DNA from: Diphasiastrum complanatum
Taxonomy: Eukaryota; Streptophyta; Lycopodiopsida; Lycopodiales; Lycopodiaceae
Assembly: GCA_029204225.1 (NCBI GenBank)
Contig: CM055114.1
Location: 10,973,634 to 11,037,633, forward strand
Reading direction: 5' to 3'
Length of the DNA: 64,000 nt
The notes under the pieces were generated by a model. That model saw nothing but the letters and a program-made list of their open reading frames with translations. It had not been told where the DNA came from and did not search any database. Positions 1 to 10,874 of this stretch are shown piece by piece. Each line of letters opens with the position of its first letter. Position 1 is the stretch's first letter. The translations under genes were made by a program, and so were the position numbers.

Positions 1-339
1 CCGCAAAAGAAAAATTCAAAGACATGAAATTGTTTGCGAATACGAAAACGAAAATGAAATCAAAGACAGCTTCGCTTTCGCGACACTGATCAGAGTTCTC
101 CGCTTCCTGCGACATAAATAATCCAATCTTGATTTTAATGCATATCCTTGTTTTTCACATCTACATTGTGATTTCTTGCATTGAATGCTATCAATGAATA
201 ATGTACTATGATCTCTGCTCATTGTCCGTACACTGACAGTATTTCACATGTTTTGAGGCTGATCTTGAAGTATATTGATCATTAATCAAGTTGTTCTTGC
301 TTTCATCTAGATCTAAACATAGACATTAGATTTGAGATT
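1..339. repeat. Remnant upstream of the young copia, probably part of an older copia 5' LTR
   Basis: No coding sequence is supported here. The last bases before position 340 continue across the young copia insertion into 6203-6287, which ends at a copia primer-binding site. At least the right part of this stretch should therefore be the 5' LTR of the older element at 6288-9240. Its outer boundary could not be found. The first 115 bases hold GCGAC motifs like those in the leader at 11.6-12.1 kb and may have another origin. Confidence 0.4.
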
Positions 340-623
340 TGTGAAAAATTGTCAACTAGTAGTATTTTCCTAACTTGAGATTTTGTAGGCCTATGGCCAA
401 ATAAAAGTTAGAGATAGGTTCATACATGTATGTAGAGGCCCAAAGTATGTGTACACTACTTTTGAGGTCACATTAATTAGAGGAGGTCGAGTGTGGAGCT
501 CTTCTATTGGCTCATAATTTGGTGCATTCCTATTTGACCAAATTTCTAGGTATATGGGTGAATCCTATTGGACCCCAATTTTAGCCTATCATAAGACAAG
601 TGGCCAAGAGGCATTATGGCTGC

Positions 624-630
624 TATAAAT
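624..630 (+). promoter_or_regulatory. TATA box of the copia LTR promoter
   Basis: TATAAAT lies in a CTATAAATAG context about 285 bases into the LTR; the same CTATAAATAG occurs in other LTRs of this window (24341, 61296). The start of transcription should lie some 25-35 bases downstream. The matching copy in the 3' LTR is near 5833. Confidence 0.7.
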
Positions 631-781
631 AGCCATCTCCACGAGTATGTACACATCTCATTTTTCATTCTATTGAATGAATGTTATGCTCTTTGAAGAT
701 CCATCTTCTTCTCTCTCACTTTTTTGTTCATATCTTGCATTCTAGCCACTAGAATTGTGATTTCTTTGTTGCTATGGCTTC

Positions 782-791
782 ACACGTGTGA
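782..791. promoter_or_regulatory. G-box-like palindrome CACACGTGTG in the LTR
   Basis: This perfect 10-bp palindrome has a CACGTG core, the binding site type of plant bZIP and bHLH factors. It lies about 160 bases after the TATA box, so probably in the transcribed part of the LTR. Similar words recur in several other LTR-like segments of this window. A regulatory role is inferred. Confidence 0.35.
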
Positions 792-993
792 AATGCAGGT
801 TGTAGGCTCTGAAGTACGGACAGGGACAGCAAGTTTCTGTTTGTGGAAGCTTATGATCAGATTTTGATGTTTAGTTGATGTTTAGTATGCTTAACATCAC
901 AATTTCTATCATTTTTTCAATCTAGATGTGCATAACTTCCATGGCCAAGATCTTTATGAAACTTTAGCATCTTTTGGATCTGAGTTTTTCACA

Positions 994-1005
994 TGGTATC
1001 AGAGC
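994..1005 (+). other. Primer-binding site, initiator tRNA-Met 3' end
   Basis: TGGTATCAGAGC directly follows the CA end of the 5' LTR. It is complementary to the 3' end of plant initiator tRNA-Met, the usual copia primer, and marks the start of minus-strand DNA synthesis. Confidence 0.95.
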
Positions 1006-1602
1006 ATTAGGCGGCCAAATGTGCAGGTTTTGCCAGATTTAGAAGAGATTTGTGGGCGAGTTTGCTTTTGTAGCATTCCAATCAAGTTTCTAGCTAAAAA
1101 TCTTGTTGATTTATGTGTAGAAATTGGATCTTTGTGATCAAAACATCATTTGTATGCATTTCAATTGAAGTAGGGCGAATTCCCTCTGTACTTATCAGAA
1201 TAAGGAGACAAAAATTATTTTGGAAAGAGGGAGATGCAAGATCCAACAAGATCCTATTAGTTTTCCATTCTAGCATATAGTTTTTTGATTCAATTTCTTG
1301 CTTCTTCATGTCAAAAACTTCAAAATTGATGTAACCCTCTGATTTTCAGTTTGCTGAATGATTCAAGAGTGTATTTCAATCTTAGGAGTGAGGGAAAAGC
1401 AAGTATATTGAGGTTTGGTCTTGGTTTGATCAAGAAATCATAAAACTAGTGGCTAAAATTAAGGAAAAAGTGAGGAAAAGAGAGAAAAAGTAAGGGTTTA
1501 GGTTCCAAATCTTTGTGATTTCTTCTTGTGTTTCATTTGTTGATTCAAGAGAGTGCTTAGTGCATTGGAACAGGTCAAAGATCAGAGATCAATCATTGCA
1601 AC

Positions 1603-4600
1603 ATGGCTACAAATGGAGGCTACATGTTGGAAAGCAATGATAGGCTTACCTCCCTCAACTATTCTACTTGGAAAGTAAGGATGGAGTCTTTGCTTGAGAT
1701 GAATGAGTTGATGGATATTGTTGTAGGTGTGGAGGAGAGACCTTTGGCACCTCAAGAACAATTGAGGTATGACAAGAGGGCAAAGAAAGCCCTTCACATG
1801 ATCAAGATGAATGTGACAAATGAGCTTATCAAAGAGGTTGGTAAGTGCACATCATCTAGTGAAGCTTGGGAAGCCTTGAAGAAGGTTTATGAATCCAAGT
1901 CTACTTCTAGAGTGTTGACTTTAAGAAGGCAAATCTTTTCTTGTATGCAAAAGAAGAGTGAGAATGGACATGCTTTTGTTTTGAGAGTTAAAGCATTGAA
2001 TGATGAGTTAGCATGCATTAATGATGGCATAAATAATGAGGAGCTTGTTCAAGTGATTCTCAATGGCTTGTTGGATGATCATGCTAATCTTGTTCAAAGT
2101 TATGCTATCCAAAAATGTTTACCAAGTGTTGGAGACTTGCAAGAGGTCTTGTTGGCTGAAGAATTCAGGTTGCAAGCAAGAGTGGGAGCATCTTCTACAT
2201 CTCAAGGAGGAGAAGAGGAGGCAATGTTCTCTAAAGGCAAGTTCAAGGGCAAAGGTAAAAGCAATTGGTCTAAAGGGCAAGACCAAGGTGAGCACTCTAC
2301 TTTTGGCAAAAAGAAGGATAGATCTAAGCTAAAATGTTTCTATTGTGGAGTCAAAGGGCATTTTGCTAGTGATTGTTTTAAGAAAAAGAGGGATCAAGGG
2401 GAAAAGCAAACCAATCTAACTATTGATGAGGGTGGGGATGAGCTTCTTTCAAATGATGCTTTTGTTATGTCATCTTGCTTGTTGGCTAATCATGGAGACA
2501 TTGATCCTTGGTGGATTGATAGTGGAGCCACTTCTCATATGACATATCATAAAGAGTATTTTTCATCTTTAATGGCATTTGATGGTGATAGGAAGGTAAT
2601 CTATACCGCAAATGATGGTGAGTGTGCAATCAAGGGGATTGGCACAATTCCTATTTCACTTTCTACAAATAGGAATATAGAATTGAAAGATGTTTTGCTC
2701 ATTCCATCCATTACCAAGAACTTACTTAGTGTAAGCCAAATGCTTGACAAAGGATTCAAAGTTGAGTTTGATGGTGATGCTTGCTTGATCAAAAAGGGGT
2801 GTAGTATCATTGCAAAAGGGAAAAGGCAAGGGAAATTGTTCAAGCTTGATGCATGTGTTGTTGCTAACCAAGTTGGATGCATGGCAAATGAACAAATGTC
2901 AATTCAAGAGGTATGGCATAAAAGGATGGGACATCTCAACTACAAGGCCTTGGAGGTAATAGCCAAAAAGGAGGTAGTAAGGGGACTTCCCAAGTCTCTT
3001 ACTTGCTTGAATCATGTTTGTGAAGAATGTGCTTTGTCTAAATCACATAGATTGCCATATACTAGATCTATATCTAGATCTAAGATGCCTTTTTCTCTCT
3101 TGCATTCGGATATTCATGGTGTTACTACAATTAGCAATGGAGGTGCTAAGATGTATGTAACTTTCATTGATGATTTTAGTAGATTTTGTTGGGTTTATCT
3201 ACTAAAGAGCAAGGATGAGGTGTTTGATGTGTTTGTCAAGTTCAAAGTTGCTATTGAGACTCAATTTACAACCAAAATCAAATGCTTGAGGAGCGACAAT
3301 GGTGGTGAATACATTTCTAACAAATTCAAAGCCTTTTGCGATGAGCATGGGATCAAGAGGGAGTACACATGTCCAAGAACACCACAACAAAATGGAGTGG
3401 CCGAGAGGAAGAATAGAACCTTGTGTGAGAGTGCAAAGGCAATGAGATTGAATGCTAATCTTCCTAAACCTTTTTGGAGTGATGCTTTGTTGTGTGCAAA
3501 TTTCCTATGCAATAGATGGCCAAGTGTTGTATTGGAAGGAAAAACCCCTTTTGAAGCTTTGTTTGGTACGAAGCCTAATGTCAAGTTTCTAAGAACTTTT
3601 GGATGCATTTGCTACTTCAACATTACTCTTGATGATAGAACTAAGGAGGATCCATCTTCAAGAAAGGGCATTTTTGTTGGTTATAGTGAAGTAAGCAAAG
3701 CATATAGGATTTATGTTCCTTCAATCAAAAAAGTGTTCACAAGTAGGGATGTCATTTTTGATGAAAGTAACATTCCAAAAGTTGTTTCAAGTGATGATGG
3801 TGTTGTTGCAACTAATGTGCTTGATGACAATGGAGTTGATGACACATTGGATGTGGATGTTGAAGAAGCCTCTTCAAGTCAAATTCCAAGGAGAACTCCA
3901 AGGCATAAAGTGAAACCCTCAAGGCTCACTTATGATGGCAAAGGTAAGCAAGTGGTGGATGGATCCAACTATGCTTTCCTAACTTCTTTTGATGTACCTT
4001 CATGTGTAGATGAAGCAAGGCAAGAAGAGGAATGGATCCAAGCAATGGATCTTGAGCTTGAAGCACTTATGAAGAACAACACATGGAGATTGGTGGAGCT
4101 TCCAAAGGGCAAAAGTGCAATTGGATGCAAATGGATCTTCAAGGTAAAGACAAATCAAGATGGATCTATCAACAAGTTGAAGGCAAGGTTGGTGGCTAAA
4201 GGTTATGCTCAAGAGCATGGCATTGACTATGAGGAAACCTTTGCACCCGTGGCAAAGATGGTGAGCATAAGAGTAATCATTTCCCTTGCAACTCTTTATG
4301 GATGGGATCTTTGGCAATTAGACATTTCTAATGCTTTCTTGAATGGTGATCTTGAAGAGGAAGTCTACATGGAGCAACCCGAGAGCTATGTTTCTCATAG
4401 CAAGCCTAATCATGTGTGTTTTCTACAAAAAAGTTTGTATGGTCTTAAGCAAGCACCAAGGAGTTGGTATGCTAGGCTTAACTCTTTTCTACTTTCTCAA
4501 AACTTCACTATGAGTGAGTATGATCATTCACTTTACTTTAGAATTAGTGCTAATGATGTTACAATCCTTCTAATTTATGTGGATGACATTATTTTAAGTG

Positions 4601-5553
4601 GAGGGAACAAGGAAGATATAGAAGATATCAAGAAAGCACTAAAAAAGGAATTTGAAGTGCATGATCTTGGTCTTTTGAGCTATATCTTAGGAATAGAAGT
4701 AATTAGAACTTCTCAAATCACTTTTATTTCACAAGAGAAGTATGCTATTTCTATTCTCAATAGATTTCATATGGTAGATGCAAATCCTATTGATACACCT
4801 ATGGAATCACATGTAAAGCTAACTATAAGAGGTAATGAAAGATCCTTCGAGGACATTACTCTCTATAGGAAGCTAATAGGTTCTCTTATATATCTAACCA
4901 TCACAAGACCTGATTTATCTTATTGTGTTGGTAGATTAAGCCAATTCATGCAAGATCCTAGCATAGAACATTGGAAACTAGGAAAGAGGATCTTGAGATA
5001 CATCTCGGGAACAAAAGATTTTGGCATTGTTTATAGAGGCTCATCACCTAACTTATTTGGTTTTTCAGATTCAGATTTTGCAGGAGACCTTATGGATAGA
5101 AAATCCATAAATGCACATGCTATTTTCATAGGTGATGGAGCTATCTCATGGATGTCGAAGAAACAAGCAACTATATCACTTTCTTCTAGTGAGGCCGAGT
5201 ACAAAGCTTTGACATCATGCACAAAGGAGATGGTGTGGATCAAGAGGATGATTATGGAGCTTCATTTGCTGGATTTTTCAGAGAGTCCAATCATCTTTTG
5301 TGACAACCTTTCAGCCCAAAGTCTAGCAAGCAATCCGGTTTTCCATGCAAGGAGCAAACATATCGAGGTGGCTTACCATTTTGTGAGAGAACAAGTGTTG
5401 GCAAAAGAGATCAAGCTTGAACATGTCCCATCAAAGGAATGTGTGGCTGATATCTTTACCAAAGCATTGGGAAAGGACTTATTTTTCAAGCATAGAACAA
5501 GTCTTGGTGTACTTTCTAAATCTATGCTAAAACTAGTTGAAGAGGGAGTGTGA
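1603..5553 (+). CDS. Copia gag-pol polyprotein, 1316 residues, uninterrupted
   Basis: The frame encodes all proteins of a Ty1/copia element in the order gag, protease, integrase, reverse transcriptase, RNase H. Visible features are a UBN2-type gag (about residues 10-200), a CCHC zinc knuckle CFYCGVKGHFASDC at 245-258, a protease DSGA at 306-309, the integrase HHCC zinc site around H439, H444, C473 and C476, a DD35E triad at D503, D565 and E601, reverse transcriptase YVDD at about 992-995, and RNase H with SDSDFAGD near 1154 and SSSEAEY further on. The ATG at 1603 is the first in frame and precedes a conserved gag start. Length is near the family norm and no stop or frameshift is seen. The stop codon overlaps the start of the 3' LTR. 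It acts in cytoplasmic virus-like particles and, through integrase, in the nucleus. Confidence 0.96.
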   Translation: MATNGGYMLESNDRLTSLNYSTWKVRMESLLEMNELMDIVVGVEERPLAPQEQLRYDKRAKKALHMIKMNVTNELIKEVGKCTSSSEAWEALKKVYESKSTSRVLTLRRQIFSCMQKKSENGHAFVLRVKALNDELACINDGINNEELVQVILNGLLDDHANLVQSYAIQKCLPSVGDLQEVLLAEEFRLQARVGASSTSQGGEEEAMFSKGKFKGKGKSNWSKGQDQGEHSTFGKKKDRSKLKCFYCGVKGHFASDCFKKKRDQGEKQTNLTIDEGGDELLSNDAFVMSSCLLANHGDIDPWWIDSGATSHMTYHKEYFSSLMAFDGDRKVIYTANDGECAIKGIGTIPISLSTNRNIELKDVLLIPSITKNLLSVSQMLDKGFKVEFDGDACLIKKGCSIIAKGKRQGKLFKLDACVVANQVGCMANEQMSIQEVWHKRMGHLNYKALEVIAKKEVVRGLPKSLTCLNHVCEECALSKSHRLPYTRSISRSKMPFSLLHSDIHGVTTISNGGAKMYVTFIDDFSRFCWVYLLKSKDEVFDVFVKFKVAIETQFTTKIKCLRSDNGGEYISNKFKAFCDEHGIKREYTCPRTPQQNGVAERKNRTLCESAKAMRLNANLPKPFWSDALLCANFLCNRWPSVVLEGKTPFEALFGTKPNVKFLRTFGCICYFNITLDDRTKEDPSSRKGIFVGYSEVSKAYRIYVPSIKKVFTSRDVIFDESNIPKVVSSDDGVVATNVLDDNGVDDTLDVDVEEASSSQIPRRTPRHKVKPSRLTYDGKGKQVVDGSNYAFLTSFDVPSCVDEARQEEEWIQAMDLELEALMKNNTWRLVELPKGKSAIGCKWIFKVKTNQDGSINKLKARLVAKGYAQEHGIDYEETFAPVAKMVSIRVIISLATLYGWDLWQLDISNAFLNGDLEEEVYMEQPESYVSHSKPNHVCFLQKSLYGLKQAPRSWYARLNSFLLSQNFTMSEYDHSLYFRISANDVTILLIYVDDIILSGGNKEDIEDIKKALKKEFEVHDLGLLSYILGIEVIRTSQITFISQEKYAISILNRFHMVDANPIDTPMESHVKLTIRGNERSFEDITLYRKLIGSLIYLTITRPDLSYCVGRLSQFMQDPSIEHWKLGKRILRYISGTKDFGIVYRGSSPNLFGFSDSDFAGDLMDRKSINAHAIFIGDGAISWMSKKQATISLSSSEAEYKALTSCTKEMVWIKRMIMELHLLDFSESPIIFCDNLSAQSLASNPVFHARSKHIEVAYHFVREQVLAKEIKLEHVPSKECVADIFTKALGKDLFFKHRTSLGVLSKSMLKLVEEGV
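5539..5548 (+). other. Polypurine tract of the intact copia
   Basis: GAAGAGGGAG lies immediately before the TGTG start of the 3' LTR. It is the expected primer site for plus-strand DNA synthesis. It overlaps the last codons of the polyprotein, and decayed relatives keep the same arrangement at 33.88 and 37.42 kb. Confidence 0.85.
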
Positions 5554-6202
5554 AAAATTGTCAACTAGTAGTATTTTCCTAACTTGAGATTTTGTAGGCC
5601 TATGGCCAAATAAAAGTTAGAGATAGGTTCATACATGTATGTAGAGGCCCAAAGTATGTGTACACTACTTTTGAGGTCACATTAATTAGAGGAGGTCGAG
5701 TGTGGAGCTCTTCTATTGGCTCATAATTTGGTGCATTCCTATTTGACCAAATTTCTAGGTATATGGGTGAATCCTATTGGACCCCAATTTTAGCCTATCA
5801 TAAGACAAGTGGCCAAGAGGCATTATGGCTGCTATAAATAGCCATCTCCACGAGTATGTACACATCTCATTTTTCATTCTATTGAATGAATGTTATGCTC
5901 TTTGAAGATCCATCTTCTTCTCTCTCACTTTTTTGTTCATATCTTGCATTCTAGCCACTAGAATTGTGATTTCTTTGTTGCTATGGCTTCACACGTGTGA
6001 AATGCAGGTTGTAGGCTCTGAAGTACGGACAGGGACAGCAAGTTTCTGTTTGTGGAAGCTTATGATCAGATTTTGATGTTTAGTTGATGTTTAGTATGCT
6101 TAACATCACAATTTCTATCATTTTTTCAATCTAGATGTGCATAACTTCCATGGCCAAGATCTTTATGAAACTTTAGCATCTTTTGGATCTGAGTTTTTCA
6201 CA
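5549..6202 (+). repeat. 3' LTR of the intact copia
   Basis: This 654-bp copy shows no difference from 340-993 on reading, and ends CA followed by the TSD AGATT. It is on the same strand as the 5' LTR. Confidence 0.95.
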
Positions 6203-6300
6203 AGATTGATCTATCTAATTGGCATGCAACACCACTTGTGGACCTATTGTAGATCCAATTAAGGTCCAAAATTTTCAGATTTCCACATGGTATCAGAGCC
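6203..6300 (+). repeat. End of older copia 5' LTR plus its primer-binding site
   Basis: After the TSD, LTR-like sequence runs to TTCCACA at 6287 and is followed by TGGTATCAGAGCC at 6288-6300, the initiator tRNA-Met PBS. The intact copia therefore interrupts the 5' LTR of another copia whose body lies downstream. Confidence 0.85.
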
Positions 6301-6880
6301 AATTATAAGTAGAAATGATTATGATCAATGAACACACCCAAAATAGCATCTTTTTGAGTATTTGATCAAATATTGTGAGGGCGAGCTAGAAGTGAGTGGT
6401 AGCATCAATATTTTGGGATCAAATTGAGTTTTTGGCTATAGGTGTATTGTTCACATGTGTGAGTCTATACTGGACCTATATCAGAAGAGCCTAACTTTGA
6501 ATTTATCTAACATTTTATACACAAAACAAAAAAAAAAGTTTTCTGGTGCATTGTTGAGATCTAGCTTCATAGTTTCCAAATCTATAATTAGATCTTGTAA
6601 TGATTGACTGTGGTGAATGTTTTTAAGCTTATATCAGGCCCAAAAAATTGATTTATCAGATCTTAATAGAGAGTGAAAGCTTCTAGGGAGCTGATTGCCG
6701 AAAATCATAGATCTAGGGAGTGATTTGCTATACATTGGTAGTGATCTCATTGTACCATTAATATAGCTTTGTGCTATATGGATTGGGACGAGACTAGAAT
6801 CATCTATAGTGCAAGAAGTCTACCTTAGATCATTCCATTGAGTGAAATCTATGTGAATTTCAAGAGAAAAATTATTCATA
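6301..6880 (+). other. Untranslated leader of the older copia
   Basis: No coding potential is seen between the PBS and the gag start codon at 6881. The sequence is AT-rich. Confidence 0.5.
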
Positions 6881-9240
6881 ATGACATCCATGGGTGGATC
6901 TTGGCTTGAAGCAAGTGAGAGACTCACATACACTAACTATTCCATTTAGAAAGTGAGAATGGAATCACTTTTAGTACTCCATGATCTCTTTGATATTGTT
7001 CTATAAGATGAGGATGAGCAAGTGAGGTGCAAGAAAAAGGCAAGATTAGCCTTACATTGCATCAAGATGAATGTGAGCAATGACCTCTTGAAAGAGGTGT
7101 CATCTTGTATCTCGGCCAAGGAGGCTTGAGATTCATTAAAGAGCATTTATGAATCCAAGAACACTTCAAGAATACTCATGCTTATGAATCAAGTACTTCA
7201 AAGCATGAAAGGAAGTGGAGAGAGTGCACAAGAGTATGTGCTTAGGATCAGATCCTTAAACAAAGAATTGGCTTCAATAGGAGAGGAAATCCAGGACAAT
7301 GAACTTGAGCAAGGCATTCTAAATGGACTAAGTGAAGCTTACTCTAATCAAGTCTAAATTTTTGTCATTCAAGATAAGATACCTACTATTGAAAAGCTCC
7401 ATAATGTGCTTGTGGCCGAGGAGAGTAGGATGCTACACTTTAAATCAAGAATGGGATCCATGTCCTTGCAAGGAGGTGATGAGAAGGCCAATTTCTCATT
7501 CAAAGGCAAAAAGAAGGTTCATCCATCCAACAAGAACCAAATCAAGGAGGCCAAGGACAAGGATGACGAATCAAGCTCCAAAGGCAAAACCAAGAAGGAC
7601 AAATCAAAGCTAAAATGTTTCTTTTGTGGCAAAAAAGGACATTTTTTTTGCTACAAGAAGAAGAATGCTCAAGAGAATGAAAACCAAGGCAATCTTGTGA
7701 TTGAGGAGGAGGAGGATGATTGGAACTCATCCTTGATGGCATCTACAACATCAACATCAAGCAAGGACATATGGTGGATTTATAGTGGGGCTATCTCCCA
7801 CATGTCAGACAACAAAGACTTTTTCTCTACCTTACTTTCTTACAATGATTCTAAGAAGTTCATATTCACTACAAGTGATCAAGAATGTAAGATAGATGGC
7901 ATAGGATCTATTCCATTATGTCTTGGATCTTATAAGAGAATAGATCTTGATAATGTTCTATATGTATCATCCATGATAAGAAATTTGTTTAGTGTTGGAC
8001 AACTAATTGATAATGGACTAGATGTACAAACATGGAGTTTGTTCCATAATGAAGTATGATAAGTGTATTTCTAGTGGCATTAAGCAACATAGATTATTCA
8101 AGTTGGATGGTAATGTTGTTATTGGAAGTGTGAACATGGCAAAGGATGAGCTATCTCAAATGAAGTTATGGCACAAGAGGTTAGGACATCCTAACTATCA
8201 AGCAATGGAGTCTATGATTTCCAAGGAGATGGCACTCGGCCTTCCCAAATCCATTTCAAAGTGTGGCAAGCTTTGTGAAGCTTGTGGTCTTTCCAAGACA
8301 CATAAGCAACCATTCATCAGAGGAAGTTTGAGTTCAAAAAGCGCCGCATATGAATTCGTGCCAAGATCTCTTTCGCATTTTGTCCCTATTATCAACCAAT
8401 ATCTTTGAATTGCTATAACTTTTAAGTAGTAATTCAAAAGTATGACATCTAATATATTGTTGGAAAGCGCTCGTTCCAAAGCACCAGTTTTCGTCGGATT
8501 TTGATTTGGCAATCAAAAGTTATGCCATTTTTAGTGTAGACTCAAAATGTGACTCAAAGAAGTAACTTTACGTTAAAGCCACTATGTCAAGAAACTATTG
8601 GGCCACATGTACAAAAGAAAAGTGAACAAAAATGAAAAAGGAATATTGACAAAAGGCCCTTTTTGTGTTTAAACTTCCTCTAATGCAAGAGATCTTTGAC
8701 AAGATCTACATCTCCTCTTGATATTATACACTCGGATGTGCATTCATTTTCACATGAATCTAATGTTGGTGCTTTGATGTATGTTACATTCATAGATGAT
8801 TGTACAAGATACACTTGGATCTATTTATTGCCTAAGAAAAGCTTTGTGTATGATTCCTTTGTGAAGTTTAAATCTCTTGTTGAGATGCACCTTAATGCTA
8901 GCATCAAAGTGTTAAGATGTGATAATGGAGGAGTATACATCTCCAATAGCATGAGAGATTTTTGTGAATCTAATGGCATAGAGTGAGAGTTTACATGTAC
9001 TTACACCTTCCAACAAAATGGGTTGGCCAAGAGGAAAAATAGATCTTTATGTGAATGTACTAAAGCTATTAGACTTGATGCCGCTCTACCCATTTCTTTT
9101 TTGGGAGAAGCATTAAATGTGCAAATTTTTAATGTAATAGGATTCCTAATAGTGCTATTGGTGGATTCACACAATATGAAGCTTTGTATGGCAAAAAGCC
9201 AAATTTAATAGATTTGAAAGTTTTTCAAATGTATTTGTTA
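6881..9240 (+). pseudogene. Decayed copia gag-protease-integrase (older element)
   Basis: Translation from the ATG at 6881 follows the intact copia through gag, zinc knuckle, protease and integrase, with many in-frame stops and shifts. Two gag tryptophans have become stops (near 6946 and 7127). The knuckle has lost two residues. The protease reads WWIYSGA instead of WWIDSGA, so the catalytic Asp is Tyr. The integrase zinc region is split by a MITE at 8315-8685. The DNGG motif remains, but its frame stops near 8984. Homology ends near 9240, where the next polyprotein segment occurs inverted. Confidence 0.88.
8315..8685. mobile_element. MITE inserted in the older copia integrase
   Basis: This 371-bp non-coding insert breaks the integrase between the zinc site and the catalytic core. 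Its ends are imperfect terminal inverted repeats (TIRs) of 31 bp (8315-8345 and 8655-8685, about 25 matches), starting CATYAGAGGAAGTTT and ending in a GSGCC block. The ends resemble those of the foldback elements at 21.8, 25.9 and 28.6 kb. I could not fix the TSD. Confidence 0.7.
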
Positions 9241-9252
9241 AAATTGATAGGA

Positions 9253-9560
9253 TTAGTGTCTTCCCATTGCTTGCCCTTTCTCAATGTAGGTGAGCCTTGA
9301 TGGCTCGGCCTTGTGCCTTATAGAACTCCTCGGCCTTCTCAGATTTTGAGCAAGATCCTCAAAGTCTTCATCTCCTTGATTCCTCCTCGGCCTTTGCAAG
9401 ATCTTTGAAAACATGTGATTGAGATGAGCTCTCATCACCTTAGCATGATGAGATTCATCAAGGAGTACATCTCTACTTACTTTTACTTTATTAGAGATAG
9501 CACCATAATTCCTATATCCCTTTCTACAATCACTGTAGCCAACAAAAATTCCTTTATATG
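9253..9560 (-). pseudogene. Inverted copia polyprotein segment (integrase C-terminus and linker)
   Basis: Read on minus, this encodes a KGIFVGYS-like integrase end, then SRDVLLDES and a linker with RRPRSSIRHKAEPSRLTY, aligning with the linker of the intact copia. It is the block that should follow the plus-strand fragment ending near 9240, so it looks like an in-place inversion inside the older element. Frameshifts are present. Confidence 0.7.
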
Positions 9561-9599
9561 AAGTACAGATGTTTTATCATCATTAGGCCAAAAGTCAAT

Positions 9600-10170
9600 T
9601 ATGATGTACCTCTAGCTAGTTAGGTTCAAAGTGTCAAAGTGTCAAAGTGTCAAAGTTAGATTTGATGAGTGATTAGTCAATGTGTTGGCAAAGAGTCAAG
9701 GGTGGTCCAATCATAAGTGAAAGATTTGTTAGAAGGGTCCAATCAAAATCAAGAGATGTTCAATCACTCATCCAATAGGATGGAGGAGGTGCTAGAAAAG
9801 GGGGGTCTAATAGGAATTGAGCTTCGACTACCTCGAGATACTACATGTACTTTGATTTCCTTCATTAATCTATGAGAGTTTTTGAGACATATTGGAGATT
9901 GATCAATTTGTGTGTATTCCACTTTCTCTCTCTACTCGAGGCCAATAGTTACATTCTCTCTCTACCCATCGGGAGCAACAAACTTTTGTACTTAGTTTTT
10001 TTTCATGAAGACTTCCCACACGTGTGAAAGTACTTTGGTGATGAATGTATGCAAGTAGATTTGTGTCTTTGCCTTAGAATTTGACATAGATCTTGGATTT
10101 CAATCTATACTTGATCTAAAGTGCAAGAACAAAGCGTAGGAGATAGATTCCCACACGTGTGAATTTTCAC
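9600..10170 (+). repeat. LTR-like remnant with CACACGTGTGAA palindromes
   Basis: No coding sequence is seen. The stretch has short tandem AAGTGTC copies near 9625-9655 and CCCACACGTGTGAA at about 10016 and 10150, as in LTR ends elsewhere in the window. It may be the 3' LTR of the older copia, but the boundaries are unclear. Confidence 0.3.
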
Positions 10171-10756
10171 ACTAATGTCCGCTTTTCCAAAAATCCGTAG
10201 TTTGACATGCCACGAGTGTCATTGCATATTTTGAGGTCTTAATTCCGACATAGATATTGGGGAAAATATCGATGGAAACCGTTTACTTTGTGGAAACTCT
10301 TTGGTCCCTAGATTTGCTCTTCGGTTTAGTTTCTTAAAAGAAAATCCAAAAGAGAACGACTAATACTAAAATCTAACGTTACGGAGTGAAGGTAGAAGAG
10401 GAGATGACAAAGAGACAAGAGGATTAGTGTCTCAAACTCCCTTCCAATGGGTTGCTCTTACTACCTACGAAGGCCCTTGGAATATGAAAATAGTGAGTTC
10501 GGTAACCTACAACAGCACAATGAAGCATGATTGCATGTATGAAATACAAAAAAGCAACATGGTTAAGAAAATATTCTTACGCGGTAAAATACCATATTGA
10601 TAGTGTTCAAAGCAAAAGAGATAAATAGTATCCCACTTGCACACTACCAAACATAATCAAAACACAAGCAAGGTGAAAGAGCAATTGCCAAAAAAAGACC
10701 ATTCACCTTCAAAAAAACAAAAATCTAGAAAATCAATATTGAAGCTAAATTTTTTA

Positions 10757-10760
<4 letters not shown>
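10171..10760. other. Unassigned non-coding sequence
   Basis: No coding frame, LTR boundary or structural RNA could be recognised. Confidence 0.4.
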
Positions 10761-10825
<65 letters not shown>

Positions 10826-10874
10826 CACACACACACACACACACACACACAAATATATATATATATATATATAT
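10761..10874. repeat. Compound microsatellite (CT)n-(AC)n-(AT)n
   Basis: About 63 bases of CT are followed directly by about 28 of AC and 22 of AT. Open frames across it on both strands are low-complexity artefacts. Confidence 0.97.

Larger units (their letters stand above)
340..993 (+). repeat. 5' LTR of the intact copia
   Basis: The LTR begins TGTGAAAAATTG and ends TTTTTCACA, so its ends are inverted over about nine bases. The same 654 bases recur at 5549-6202. It should contain promoter, transcript start and polyadenylation signals. A TATA box lies at 624-630 and a palindrome, CACACGTGTG, near 782. Confidence 0.95.
340..6202 (+). mobile_element. Complete, apparently intact Ty1/copia LTR retrotransposon
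   Basis: This 5863-bp element has every expected part in order: 5' LTR, primer-binding site (PBS) complementary to the initiator tRNA-Met 3' end, leader, one uninterrupted gag-pol frame, polypurine tract and 3' LTR. The flanks carry a perfect 5-bp TSD, AGATT, at 335-339 and 6203-6207. The two 654-bp LTRs look identical by eye, which points to a very recent insertion. Decayed relatives lie at 29.9-38.1 kb. It sits in the 5' LTR of an older copia. I infer, but cannot prove, that it is autonomous. Confidence 0.95.

Noticed and set aside
928-1137. Small open frame across the LTR-leader border
   Set aside because: It spans the primer-binding site and has no similarity to retroelement proteins.
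3261-3608. Minus-strand open frames inside the intact gag-pol
   Set aside because: They are shadows of the plus-strand coding sequence.
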